64,000 nucleotides of DNA from Mesorhizobium carmichaelinearum (GTDB lineage Bacteria > Pseudomonadota > Alphaproteobacteria > Rhizobiales > Rhizobiaceae): the NCBI RefSeq assembly GCF_900199455.1, contig NZ_FZQR01000007.1, forward strand, positions 302,064 through 366,063, read 5' to 3'. Both the position numbers and the translations under genes were made by a program. The notes under the pieces are model-generated. The model did no database searches. It saw nothing but the letters and a program-made list of their open reading frames with translations, and was not told the origin of the DNA. Of this stretch, positions 33,962 to 42,929 are shown in pieces. Position 1 is the stretch's first letter, and every line of letters begins with the position of its first letter.

Positions 33962-35200
33962 TTAGAGGCCGCTGTTCTTCGCAGCGGTGTTCAAGGCGTC
34001 TTCCGGCGAAGACTGGCCGAGCAGCGATTCCTGGATCGCCTGCTGCAGCGCGGTCGACAGCTCCTGATACTTCGGCGTGGTCGGACGCGGATACATGGCG
34101 GCCAGGCCGAGCTTGGCAGCGGCGATCAGCTCTTCCTGGCCCTTGGTGACGGCCGGGTCGTCATAGGACGAGGCCCAGATCGGCAGCGAGAGCTTGGCAT
34201 ACTGGTTCTGCGTCGCCTGCGAGGTCATGAAGGCGATATACTTCCAGGCTTCGTCCGGATGCTTGGAGACCGCGGTGACGCCGAGGCCCATCGAGCCGTT
34301 GACGGCCGACACGTCGCTGATGCCGGTGACGCCGGGTGCCGGCACGACGCCGACCTTGCCCACGACCTTCGAGTCCTTCGGATCGTTGGCCATGTTGTAC
34401 ATGTAGGTCCAGTTCAGCGCGAAGGCGGCGTCGCCGTTCTCAAAGACCTTGCGCACGTCCTCTTCCAGGAATTCCTTTGAATTCGGGTTGGTCAGGCCGG
34501 ACTTGTAGCTGTCGACCATGTATTTCAGCGCCGACAGGCCGCCGCCATTCTGGAAGTCCGGCTTGCCGTCCTTGAGGAAGTCGCCGCCATAGGCGCTGAC
34601 CAGCGTGGTGTAGTCGCAGATCGCGGCCTCGGCCTGCGACCAGCTCCAGGCGATCGGCGTCTTCAGCAGGCCCTTGTCTTGGATGATCTTGGCCTGTGCG
34701 CCAAGCTCTTCCCAGGTCTTCGGCGGTGCCTTGATGCCGGCTTTTTCCAGGATTTCCTTGTTGTAGAACAGGTATTTGGTGTCGAGGATCCAGGGCATGC
34801 CATAGTACTTGCCGTCATACTGGACCGTGGTCCAGGCGCCGGGCAGCACGCCCTTCTTCATGTCGTCGGTGATCTTCGACGAGACGTCGACCAGCACCTT
34901 GTTGGTGGCGTATTCGGCCGGCCAGATGACGTCGAACAGCACGACGTCGTAGCCGCCGCCCGACCCTTGCGCGAGCACCGTCTTGTCGTGCAGGCCTTCA
35001 TAGGGGACGAATTCGAGATTGACCTTGACGTCCGGGTTGGCCTTGGTGAAGGCGTCCGTCATGGCGCGCACGTCGGCCTCGCTGTAGGCGGCCTGCGCCA
35101 TGAACAGCGCGTTGAGCGTCGTTTCGGCGAAAGCGTGGGGAACGAGCAGTCCTCCGGCGAAGACCGCGCCGACCAGTGTTTTGGTGATTGTCTTAAGCAT
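33962..35200 (-). CDS. sugar ABC transporter substrate-binding protein (CUT1)
   Basis: A 412-residue periplasmic binding protein with signal peptide cleavage near AFA at residue 24. It has the family-1 extracellular solute-binding fold: TKANPDVKVNLEFVPYEGL, YGMPWILDTKYLFYNKEILEKAG (split pattern, residues about 130-155) and KHPDEAWKYIAFMTSQATQ. GGGAGAAG precedes the ATG at 35200. It is the first gene of the operon, divergent from the ROK regulator, with a 10-bp-arm inverted repeat between them. Confidence 0.9.
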   Translation of the reverse strand: MLKTITKTLVGAVFAGGLLVPHAFAETTLNALFMAQAAYSEADVRAMTDAFTKANPDVKVNLEFVPYEGLHDKTVLAQGSGGGYDVVLFDVIWPAEYATNKVLVDVSSKITDDMKKGVLPGAWTTVQYDGKYYGMPWILDTKYLFYNKEILEKAGIKAPPKTWEELGAQAKIIQDKGLLKTPIAWSWSQAEAAICDYTTLVSAYGGDFLKDGKPDFQNGGGLSALKYMVDSYKSGLTNPNSKEFLEEDVRKVFENGDAAFALNWTYMYNMANDPKDSKVVGKVGVVPAPGVTGISDVSAVNGSMGLGVTAVSKHPDEAWKYIAFMTSQATQNQYAKLSLPIWASSYDDPAVTKGQEELIAAAKLGLAAMYPRPTTPKYQELSTALQQAIQESLLGQSSPEDALNTAAKNSGL

Positions 35201-35353
35201 CTTCTTCTCCCATTTCCGGTGTTGTCGGGCCGGCGATGCGGGCGTTTCGCAGCGTCTTCCCGGATCCATGTCGCGTGACCTGATGGTTACCCGGCTGACC
35301 AGTGGCGACAGGCCGAGGGCCTTTGCCATCTTGTTTTGGGGCATTCGGTTTGC

Positions 35354-35378
35354 ATTAAGTCAACTCGCTTGACTTAAT
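35354..35378. promoter_or_regulatory. putative ROK-regulator operator
   Basis: ATTAAGTCAA-CTCGC-TTGACTTAAT is a perfect inverted repeat with 10-base arms and a 5-base spacer, in AT-rich DNA between the divergent binding-protein and ROK genes. The TTGACTTAA half is followed by an AT-rich -10-like region (CAATATTCTAAT) in front of the ROK gene, so a bound repressor would overlap both promoters. Confidence 0.7.
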
Positions 35379-35420
35379 TAGTCGATCAATATTCTAATGG
35401 AGTCAAGAGGGGAAACGCCG

Positions 35421-36635
35421 GTGGATGACATCAGCCCGATCCGCGCCAAAAGCGGCACCAATCAGGAAGGCACCAGCGCGCACAACCGCCGTGTCATGAT
35501 CGAGGCGCTGCGTCTCAACGGCGCGCTGTCGCGGGCCGACCTGGCGCGCGCGACGCAGCTCACCAAGCAGGCGGTTTCCAACATCATCGAGGATCTCGAA
35601 AGCGACGGCCTGGTCGTCGCACTCGATGCGGTGCGCAAGGGCAGGGGGCAGCCGTCGACCCCCTACAGGCTGGTGCCTGAAGGCGCCTTCGCCATCGGCC
35701 TGCATATCGACCGCCATCTGACGCGAGCGGTCGCCGTCGACCTGATGGGCAGCGTGCTGGCGCGGGCCGAGGCGAACCTGCCTTTCGATGAGCCGTCGAA
35801 GGGCGTCGAGATCATCCTCGAGTTGATCGCAGGTGTCCGCCGCGATCTGGCCGGCATTTCGGCCCAGTCGGAAAAACGGCTGGTCGGTCTCGGCGTCGCC
35901 ATGCCCGGTCCTTTCGGCCTGAAGGATTCCGACGACAAATGGATGATGCCGGCTTGGCAGAAATTTCCGCTGCTGGAGACGCTGGCCAAAGGCACGGGGC
36001 TGAATGTCGGCCTGCAGAACGATGCCGCTGCCTGCGCCACGGCGGAGCGCATCGTCGGCGCGGCCCATGGCGTCGACCACGCGGTCTGCCTCTATGTCGG
36101 TTACGGCATCGGCGCCGGACTGATCCTCAATGGCGAGCTCTACAGCGGCGGCCATGGCAATGCCGGCGAAATCGGCATGGCGCTGCTGGCGCCGGCCGGT
36201 CCCGGCTCGACGCCGCTCGAACACCGTGCGTCGCTGGCCTCGCTTTACCAGCATCTCGGCCTCAACCCGGCGGACAGCGATATCTACGAACAGATGAACG
36301 CCCTGGTGTTGGCCGAAGATACGAAGATGATGGCCTGGATCGATGGGGCCGCGCATGATCTGCGCTGGAGCGTGCATCTCATCGAAACGATCTTCGATCC
36401 GCAGACCGTCATCCTGACCAGCGGCGCGCCGGAAGCGCTGGCACGCCGGCTCGTCGAGGCGATGCACCCGTTGCTGCCATCGATCGCCGACCGGCCCGGA
36501 AGGATGCTGCCGCGCCTGCAACTCGGCACCACAGATCCCTGGTCGATCGCGCTTGGCGCCGCCGCGGCGCCGATCAGCCGTGCCTTCGATCCGCTGTTCT
36601 CGGCGATCCTGAAGACAAGCCCCGGTGCTGCATGA
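35421..36635 (+). CDS. ROK-family transcriptional regulator (NagC/XylR-like)
   Basis: A 404-residue regulator. The N-terminal winged HTH (LRLNGALSRADLARATQLTK, then QAVSNIIEDLESDGLV) is followed by a sugar-kinase-like ROK domain. The domain has GVAMPGPFG, the kinase-like Asp in QNDAAACATAE and the ROK signature GYGIGAGLILNGELYSGGHG followed by NAGEIG. The zinc-binding Cys cluster of typical ROK proteins is absent (EHRASLASLYQ lies at that position). GTG at 35421 has GAGGGGA seven bases upstream, so I prefer it to the ATG at 35397. It probably represses the sugar operon through the dyad at 35354. Confidence 0.85.
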   Translation: MDDISPIRAKSGTNQEGTSAHNRRVMIEALRLNGALSRADLARATQLTKQAVSNIIEDLESDGLVVALDAVRKGRGQPSTPYRLVPEGAFAIGLHIDRHLTRAVAVDLMGSVLARAEANLPFDEPSKGVEIILELIAGVRRDLAGISAQSEKRLVGLGVAMPGPFGLKDSDDKWMMPAWQKFPLLETLAKGTGLNVGLQNDAAACATAERIVGAAHGVDHAVCLYVGYGIGAGLILNGELYSGGHGNAGEIGMALLAPAGPGSTPLEHRASLASLYQHLGLNPADSDIYEQMNALVLAEDTKMMAWIDGAAHDLRWSVHLIETIFDPQTVILTSGAPEALARRLVEAMHPLLPSIADRPGRMLPRLQLGTTDPWSIALGAAAAPISRAFDPLFSAILKTSPGAA

Positions 36636-36742
36636 AGGAGAGCGGGCGCCAAGGGAAAGGGCCTTTCTGGCGTCACACAGGGTTCATCGACCGGACATAG
36701 CGTCTTTCCCAGTTCTTTGCTGCAATGCAATAGGAGTGGGAC

Positions 36743-38353
36743 ATGGTGGACATAATTTCCAGTGAGGCGGGCATTCCGAGACCGGATCATCCGCTGGATA
36801 GTTCGGGCAGCGCCAAGTGGTTCCTGCCGGCCTTCGGCGTGCTGGTTCTGGTCGGCGTGGTCTATGTCGGCTACGCGCTGAGCCAGGACCTGGCGGTGGC
36901 CAAGACCGTGCCGTGGATCCTGCTCGGCATCGCCCTGCTGATCGCGCTCGGCTTCGAATTCGTCAACGGCTTCCACGATACCGCCAATGCGGTGGCGACC
37001 GTCATTTACACGCGCTCCCTGCCGGCCGAATTCGCCGTGATGTGGTCCGGCGCCTTCAATTTCCTTGGCGTTCTCACCTCCAGCGGCGCGGTGGCCTTCG
37101 GCATCCTGTCGCTGCTGCCGGTCGAACTGATCCTGCAGGTCGGCTCCTCCTCCGGCTTTGCCATGGTGTTCGCGCTGCTCGTCGCCGCCATCCTGTGGAA
37201 TCTCGGCACCTGGTTCCTCGGCCTGCCGGCTTCGAGCTCGCATACAATGGTCGGCTCGATCATCGGTGTCGGCCTTGCCAACCAGTTCATGGCCCCGGCC
37301 GGCAGCGCCACCAGCGGCGTCGACTGGTCGCAGGCGACCAATGTCGGCATCACCCTCTTGGTGTCGCCGATCATCGGCTTCTTCGCCGCGGCGATCCTGC
37401 TCTATGCGATGAAGCTTCTGGTTCGCAATCCGGCGCTCTACGAGGCGCCGAAAGGCAACACGCCGCCGCCATGGTGGATCCGTGGGCTGCTGATCTTCAC
37501 CTGCACCGGCGTCAGCTTCGCGCACGGCTCCAATGACGGGCAGAAGGGCATGGGCCTGATCATGCTGATCCTGATCGGCGTCGTGCCGACGGCCTATGCG
37601 CTGAACCGTACGCCCGACATCAACTATCTCGAGGCCTACAAGGCGGCTTCGGTCAACGTCGAGACCGCGCTGGGCAAATATGCGAAGCCCGGTGTCACGG
37701 TCGCTGATGCCAAGGCTGCCAAGGCGGCCGTCCAGGATGCCGTGCGCACCCGGAGCTGGAGCGACCAGACGACGGTTGCGCTGCAGACCTACATCCACAA
37801 CACGACCGCTTCGCTGCAGCCCTATGCCTCGGTCGACAACGTGCCGACCGATCTGGTCAGCAACGCCCGCAACGACATCTACCTGATCGGCGAGGCGCTC
37901 AAGCTGATCGACAAGAAGAAGCTGCTGCCAATGCAGGACGCCGACCTGAAGGCGGTCACCGACTACCACAAGGCCGTCGACAATGCGACGAAGTTCATTC
38001 CGATCTGGGTGAAGGTCGCGGTCGCGCTGGCGTTGGGCCTCGGCACGATGGTCGGCTGGAAACGCATCGTCGTGACCGTCGGCGAGAAGATCGGCAAGAG
38101 CCATCTGACATATGGCCAGGGCGCGGCGGCCGAACTCGTGGCGATGGTAACCATCGGCATGGCCGACCGGCTCGGCCTGCCGGTGTCGACCACCCATGTG
38201 CTGTCGTCGGGTGTCGCCGGAACGATGGCCGCCAACGGCTCGGGCCTGCAATGGTCGACGGTGCGCAATCTTTTGCTGGCCTGGGTGTTGACCCTGCCAT
38301 GCTCGATCGCGCTCGCCTTCACGCTGTTTATTGTCTTCCGCCAGGTTTTCTGA
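36743..38353 (+). CDS. pit: inorganic phosphate transporter, Pit family
   Basis: A 536-residue membrane protein with two inverted Pit repeats: the first has GFEFVNGFHDTANAVATVIY, with the GFHDxAN phosphate-binding motif, and the second has GVSFAHGSNDGQKGMG and LPVSTTHVLSSGVAG. A soluble loop of roughly 140 residues (about 290-425) separates the two halves, as in PitA. It imports phosphate (with a divalent metal) by proton symport. No Pho-regulator gene or DUF47 partner adjoins it. A terminator follows. Confidence 0.9.
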   Translation: MVDIISSEAGIPRPDHPLDSSGSAKWFLPAFGVLVLVGVVYVGYALSQDLAVAKTVPWILLGIALLIALGFEFVNGFHDTANAVATVIYTRSLPAEFAVMWSGAFNFLGVLTSSGAVAFGILSLLPVELILQVGSSSGFAMVFALLVAAILWNLGTWFLGLPASSSHTMVGSIIGVGLANQFMAPAGSATSGVDWSQATNVGITLLVSPIIGFFAAAILLYAMKLLVRNPALYEAPKGNTPPPWWIRGLLIFTCTGVSFAHGSNDGQKGMGLIMLILIGVVPTAYALNRTPDINYLEAYKAASVNVETALGKYAKPGVTVADAKAAKAAVQDAVRTRSWSDQTTVALQTYIHNTTASLQPYASVDNVPTDLVSNARNDIYLIGEALKLIDKKKLLPMQDADLKAVTDYHKAVDNATKFIPIWVKVAVALALGLGTMVGWKRIVVTVGEKIGKSHLTYGQGAAAELVAMVTIGMADRLGLPVSTTHVLSSGVAGTMAANGSGLQWSTVRNLLLAWVLTLPCSIALAFTLFIVFRQVF

Positions 38354-38372
38354 GCGGGCGACCCTCAAAAGA

Positions 38373-38400
38373 ACGGCGCCACCTGCGGCGCCGTTTCTCT
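38373..38400 (+). terminator. intrinsic terminator of pit
   Basis: ACGGCGCC and GGCGCCGT form a perfect 8-bp stem with a six-base loop, followed by TTCTCTTT. It lies 20 bases after the pit stop codon. Confidence 0.75.
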
Positions 38401-38523
38401 TTGTCGGCCTTTCTTGCGAAGACCAATGAAGAGTTAGAGCGTGCGCCTTCCCAAACGGGCGCGCCGCTTCGAACGGTTCAGCTTTCGATGGAATCGTTGG
38501 CCGGCTCCAGCCGAGGCTCACTC

Positions 38524-39369
38524 CTACCGCCGCGCAACTTCCGCCCTGTTACGGCGTCGCAGTTGGCGTAGGGACAACATGTGTAGCAGGATCGAGCTTG
38601 GCACCACGAAAGCAGGGGTCAGCACACCCGGATAATCGCCTGCGCCGATGCTCTGCACATCGGGGACAATCAACTGCCATGGGCCGGGTGAGGTGATCAT
38701 GCCCATGGTGATCGCGACAGCGAAATCCGCAAGCCCGAGAATGTTCCAGAGAGTTGCCGCCCTCCGGCCTTTGTCTGTCCCGGTCGCCACTGCCATCGCA
38801 GCCGGCAACGCGAACAATCCGGTCAGCATGTCGCCGATGCCTGCCGGCGCTGCGAACGCGCCGGGCAGCGCACCACGCAGCCAGGCCGCGATAGCCCATG
38901 TGCCGAATACGCGGTAGAGCTGAAGCATGACGAGCCAGCTCGCTGGCATGGCATCGAGCACTAGCCCGATCCGCTTCGAGAGCAGCAAGAGCGGCGCCCC
39001 TATGATTACCGGTAGGAAGATCGCCGATGGCAATACCGGAAAAGACGCAGTGCCGGCGTGAAAGACGCCGTTGATCGCTGCGCTCCAGGCGAAGGCGAGC
39101 CACAGCGTGTCCGGGATCATGATCGCCAGCCAGGTCGTGCGGCGTTGAGCTGGCGTCAGACTCGTGTTCTCGAGGCCGAGCCATAATCCCAGCGCGATGA
39201 GCCCGTGGGCTGCGAGCTGGTGAGCCGTGGTCGGAACGCCAGTGGCCGGGATCGCCGGCCATCTGTAGATCACCAGGAGCCAAAGTGACGTGAGCGGCGC
39301 AAACCAGAGTAGGCCGCGCCAGGCGTCACGCGATGGAACGAGAGCAGGTGAAACAGCTTCGACGGTCAT
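38524..39369 (-). CDS. hypothetical multi-pass membrane protein
   Basis: A 281-residue protein with about seven hydrophobic segments (for example LLWFAPLTSLWLLVIYRWPAI in part, LIALGLWLGL, AIFLPVIIGAPLLLLS and LIVPDVQSIGAGDYPGVLTP near the end) and an Arg-rich C-terminus (RQLRRRNRAEVARR). I do not recognise the family. The frame has good coding character and uniform membrane topology. It lies between the pit terminator and a gene-poor stretch, on its own. Confidence 0.65.
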   Translation of the reverse strand: MTVEAVSPALVPSRDAWRGLLWFAPLTSLWLLVIYRWPAIPATGVPTTAHQLAAHGLIALGLWLGLENTSLTPAQRRTTWLAIMIPDTLWLAFAWSAAINGVFHAGTASFPVLPSAIFLPVIIGAPLLLLSKRIGLVLDAMPASWLVMLQLYRVFGTWAIAAWLRGALPGAFAAPAGIGDMLTGLFALPAAMAVATGTDKGRRAATLWNILGLADFAVAITMGMITSPGPWQLIVPDVQSIGAGDYPGVLTPAFVVPSSILLHMLSLRQLRRRNRAEVARR

Positions 39370-39710
39370 CAGCGGTACTCCATTGAGCCTGGCGCATTTG
39401 CCTGCGCTCAGATGTACACCTGCTTTCAGCGAGCTAATATTCGCGACAATGTTGATAGGCTGTGAAGAAGAACTTCACAGTCTGGCGGAGCTTGCCCGAC
39501 GGTGTGAAGGAGTGCCTATGCGTTTGCACTGTAGTTTTCCGAGCTGCCGCGGAACTCATCGTGACGCCCAGGCGGATCGCATCCTTGTTCCGCATGTCTG
39601 GGCAGCGCTCGTGACAGGCACGATGCGCGGCGTCGGTTTGACCAACCGGCGAAGGATTCGCGGGCGAAGTCCGCTTTGTAAGATTGCTCCGCTTGTCCTG
39701 GACGCAAATG
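39370..39710. other. 341-base stretch without a convincing gene
   Basis: Upstream of the membrane protein and downstream of the patatin gene. A 108-codon minus-strand frame (39434-39760) exists but overlaps the patatin 3' end, has an atypical composition and no ribosome site, so I do not call it. The DNA around 39430-39560 is AT-richer than its neighbours and probably holds the membrane protein promoter. Confidence 0.4.
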
Positions 39711-40871
39711 TCAGGTCGGATCTTCTCTGTGCAGATCGTGGATGGCAACGCCATCGACATTGGTCGGCATCATCAGCCACTTGCGATGGCGCAAGGTGCG
39801 CTGCGTGTCTTCCAAGCCTGTCTCCCAATGCTCGCGCATCGAGGTGCCGGAGAATTCATAGTCCTTGGCATGCCCCTCATAGCCTTTGTGCTGGTAGATC
39901 AGGTGCACGATGTTGACGATGCCGGCATCGGAATAGTCGGCGATCAGCGCTTCTTCTGCCGGCGTCAGCTGTTCTTTGGGCACTCGCTTCAACGCATCGA
40001 GCAGGCGCATCTTCAGGCCATGGATGCGCTTGAAATTGTCGGTGTTCTGGCGCGTGCGGCTGGAATACATGATGTCCTTGTGGCGCGACAGCACGTCCGG
40101 CATGCTGCGCGGCAGCACGCCGCGAGCGCTGAACAGGTCGACCTGGAACACCAGCGACGAACGGTCCTCGTCCTGGTCAAGCAGATATTGCAGCGGCGTG
40201 TTGGAGACGATGCCGCCATCCCAGTAATACTCGCCTTCGATGCGCACCGATGGAAAGGCCGGCGGCAGCGCGCCGCTGGCCATGATGTGCTCGGGTCCGA
40301 TGCGCACCTTGTCGGTGTCGAAATAGACGAAGTTGCCGGTCCGCACGTTGACCGCGCCGACGCTCAGCCGTTTCTTGCCGTCGTTGAGCACGTCGAAGTC
40401 GATGAGGCTCTCCAGCGTGTCTTTCAGTTCAGCGGTGTCGTAGAAGCTGGTCGCACCCTCGGCGCCCTGCGGCTCGAACCAGGGATTGGGGTTGCGTGGC
40501 TTGAAGAAGCCGGGCTGGCCCATGGTCATCGTCATCCACGACGAGGTGCGGTTGCGGATGTCGCGGTAAATGTCGCCTTCAGGCGTGTACGACCAGATCT
40601 TGCGGCCCGAGATGGTCTGCCAGAACTGTTCGAGCCGCTGCAGGCGGCGGCTGGGTTCATTGCCGGCGATGATCGAGGCATTGATGGCGCCGATCGACAC
40701 GCCGGACAGCCAGCTCGGCTCGCAGCCGGCCTCGGCCAGCGCCTGGTAGACCCCGGCCTGATAGGCACCGAGCGCGCCGCCGCCCTGGAACACCAGAGCG
40801 ATGCGGTCATACTGCGCCGAGATTTCCGCGATCGTCGCGGCGGCTTCCTTGTTCCGGTTGCGTTCAAGCAC
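39711..40871 (-). CDS. patatin-like phospholipase
   Basis: A 386-residue cytosolic esterase. It has the oxyanion motif FQGGGALGAYQAG, the nucleophile in SGVSIGAINASIIAG (GxSxG), and the dyad Asp in YYWDGGIVSNTP (DGG). The C-terminal third is a DUF3734-like extension of about 100 residues (DIMYSSRTRQNTDNF, then HLIYQHKGYEGHAKDYEFS split across it). The GTG at 40871 has GGAG upstream and overlaps the stop of the acetoacetate decarboxylase gene by eight bases, so the two are coupled. In rhizobia this trio is linked to polyhydroxybutyrate or ketone body turnover; a depolymerase or lipase role is inferred. Confidence 0.85.
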   Translation of the reverse strand: MLERNRNKEAAATIAEISAQYDRIALVFQGGGALGAYQAGVYQALAEAGCEPSWLSGVSIGAINASIIAGNEPSRRLQRLEQFWQTISGRKIWSYTPEGDIYRDIRNRTSSWMTMTMGQPGFFKPRNPNPWFEPQGAEGATSFYDTAELKDTLESLIDFDVLNDGKKRLSVGAVNVRTGNFVYFDTDKVRIGPEHIMASGALPPAFPSVRIEGEYYWDGGIVSNTPLQYLLDQDEDRSSLVFQVDLFSARGVLPRSMPDVLSRHKDIMYSSRTRQNTDNFKRIHGLKMRLLDALKRVPKEQLTPAEEALIADYSDAGIVNIVHLIYQHKGYEGHAKDYEFSGTSMREHWETGLEDTQRTLRHRKWLMMPTNVDGVAIHDLHREDPT

Positions 40872-41652
40872 GAATTTTCTCCGGCTGGGTTGTGCTGGCT
40901 GCGAGCCGGCTGTGCTCGTCAAGATAGTCGTGGACGACTTCGCCCAACCCAAGCGTCAGGTCGGCCTTGAAGTGGACGGCGGACACGATGTCGAGCACCG
41001 GCAGCTTGGCCACGTCGGCCATGACATGGGGCCGCAGATCGAGCGCCGCCGGCGCAGTCCAGGCCTCCTTCAACGTGATATCGGTGAGGTAATAGCGCAC
41101 CAGCTCGCAGATGCGAGGCGTGCCGTCGACATGCGGGATGATCTTGATCAGGAAATTAGGAGCGGCAAGCGCTGCAAGCACGGAATCGTGATCGGCTTCC
41201 CGGTGCTTGTAGCCCATCGTGCCGGTGGCGCACAGGACGCTGCCATAGTGCAGCGTGCCGACGATCACCTCGCCTTCATGGACGATCTTGGGGTTGGCCA
41301 GCTTCTTGGGAAATCCCCACAACTCGCGGCCGCCGGCGATCGGCGCATCGTCGTCGAGATACATCGAATGGACGTAGCCGCCATGCTGGCCCTTGTACTT
41401 CACCGGGATGACCTGGCCGGTCTCGGTGTAGTCGCCGAAGCCCGTGGAGTCGGGCATGCGGATGAATTCGTACTTGACCAGCGGCTCGTCAATCTCCAGC
41501 GGCGCCGGCACGACGGCTTCGAGTGCCTCGCGTGTCGTGCGGTAGGTGATGATGATGTATTCGCGATCGAAGAAACGATAGGGCCCGGGTGGGAAGGACG
41601 GGTTGGTCAGCGGCATCGCATAGGCGCGCTTCACGACATCGGCGATTTCCAA
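40864..41652 (-). CDS. adc: acetoacetate decarboxylase family protein
   Basis: A 262-residue protein. The catalytic segment GGRELWGFPKKLANPKI carries the Glu and the Schiff-base Lys pair of acetoacetate decarboxylases. The N-terminal part (MPLTNPSFPPGPYRF) is highly conserved in the family. It would convert acetoacetate to acetone and CO2. The TTG at 41652 is my choice because family members begin a few residues before the AMPLT motif and a GGGTGAG lies upstream; ATG 41616 is the alternative. It is divergent from 3-hydroxybutyrate dehydrogenase, which makes acetoacetate. Confidence 0.85.
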   Translation of the reverse strand: MEIADVVKRAYAMPLTNPSFPPGPYRFFDREYIIITYRTTREALEAVVPAPLEIDEPLVKYEFIRMPDSTGFGDYTETGQVIPVKYKGQHGGYVHSMYLDDDAPIAGGRELWGFPKKLANPKIVHEGEVIVGTLHYGSVLCATGTMGYKHREADHDSVLAALAAPNFLIKIIPHVDGTPRICELVRYYLTDITLKEAWTAPAALDLRPHVMADVAKLPVLDIVSAVHFKADLTLGLGEVVHDYLDEHSRLAASTTQPEKIRA

Positions 41653-41780
41653 GCTTCTCACCCGCTGGTTGAGGAACGATCCATACGAGACGTGCAGGCG
41701 GATTATGTTGCACGGCAGCATGACAGTGCCATGTCACGCCGCGCCGATGCCAGCGTCAAGGCGTTTGCGAAGGATCACAA

Positions 41781-41816
41781 CATTGTAATCGCAATGACAT
41801 ATGGTCATGCCATTGT
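41781..41816. promoter_or_regulatory. overlapping dyads in the adc/bdhA divergent promoter
   Basis: Within 36 AT-rich bases there are CATTG-N6-CAATG, then ATGAC-ATATG-GTCAT, then CATTG again. These overlapping inverted repeats lie between the divergent decarboxylase and dehydrogenase starts and suggest a shared operator. The cognate regulator is not known. Confidence 0.4.
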
Positions 41817-41876
41817 TATGTTGCGGTGCACAAACTATGTGCGCCAACAGCTCCTTCACCTCTCGCGAGATCTCCC

Positions 41877-42665
41877 ATGGGTTCCCTGTCTTCGAAGAAT
41901 GCCCTCGTCACCGGCTCGACCAGCGGTATCGGCCTGGCCATCGCCCGCGCCTTCGCCGCCGAGGGCGCCAATGTCACCATCAACGGCCTCGGCGATGCCG
42001 CCGCGATCGAACAGGAGCGCGCCGGCATCGAGAAGGATTTCGGCGTCAAGTGCCGCTATTCCGACGCCAACATGATGGACGGCGCCGCAGTCAGCGCCAT
42101 GGTGCACGACGCCGAGGCGGCGTTCGGCAGCCTCGATATCCTGGTCAATAATGCCGGCATCCAGCATGTCGCGCCGATCGAGGAATTTCCCGACGACAAG
42201 TGGGAAGCCATCATCCGCATCAATCTTCTGGCGGCCTTCTATGCCATCAAGGCGGTGGTGCCCGGCATGAAGGCACGCAAATGGGGCCGCATTATCAACA
42301 CGGCCTCGGCCCATGCGCTGGTCGCCTCGCCGTTCAAGTCGGCCTATGTCTCGGCCAAGCATGGCATTGCAGGCCTGACCAAGACGGTGGCGCTGGAAGT
42401 CGCGCAGGACGGCATCACCGTCAACGCCATCGCGCCGGGCTATGTCTGGACGCCGCTGGTTGAGAAGCAGATCCCCGACACGATGAAGGCGCGCGGCATG
42501 ACCGAGGAGCAGGTCAAGCACGACGTGCTGCTCGCCGCACAGCCGACGAAGGAATTCGTCACCGTCGAGGAACTTGCGGCGCTGACGCTGTTCCTGTGCT
42601 CGGATTCGGCCAGGCAGATCACCGGCACGACCTTGCCGATGGACGGCGGCTGGACGGCACAGTAA
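41877..42665 (+). CDS. bdhA: 3-hydroxybutyrate dehydrogenase (SDR family)
   Basis: A 262-residue short-chain dehydrogenase with NAD-binding TGSTSGIGLAIARAF, NNAGIQHVAPIEEF, the catalytic Ser in NTASAHALVASPFKS and the YVSAK dyad. The NNAGIQHVAPI and HALVASPFKSAYVSAKHG patterns are specific for D-3-hydroxybutyrate dehydrogenase. It interconverts 3-hydroxybutyrate and acetoacetate with NAD. Divergent from adc and patatin, it completes a set for degradation of polyhydroxybutyrate monomers. Confidence 0.9.
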   Translation: MGSLSSKNALVTGSTSGIGLAIARAFAAEGANVTINGLGDAAAIEQERAGIEKDFGVKCRYSDANMMDGAAVSAMVHDAEAAFGSLDILVNNAGIQHVAPIEEFPDDKWEAIIRINLLAAFYAIKAVVPGMKARKWGRIINTASAHALVASPFKSAYVSAKHGIAGLTKTVALEVAQDGITVNAIAPGYVWTPLVEKQIPDTMKARGMTEEQVKHDVLLAAQPTKEFVTVEELAALTLFLCSDSARQITGTTLPMDGGWTAQ

Positions 42666-42929
42666 GGCGCACGTTCCGGCCTTTTTCCTCCCACTACCTC
42701 GCAAAAATGCTTTCCTTATCGCCGCCCGGTCCATTGTATCGCGGTGGCGGCAGCGGAAAGATCGGGAGGTTTTCGCCGCCGCCTGCCGCGTCGCAGACCG
42801 GCTGACGACAAGGGGGGAGGAGGCGCTTTCCCCTCAAACCGTCATCAAGCCGTTACCTAGGCCTCCTATTTCGACCCCAGGGAGCGGGCAGTTGCGCCTC
42901 GCGGTGCACAGCTGTGCAACAGGTGAATG

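Noticed and set aside
39434..39760. A 108-codon minus-strand frame beside the patatin gene
   Set aside because: It overlaps the patatin coding end, has a skewed composition, no ribosome site and no recognisable domain.
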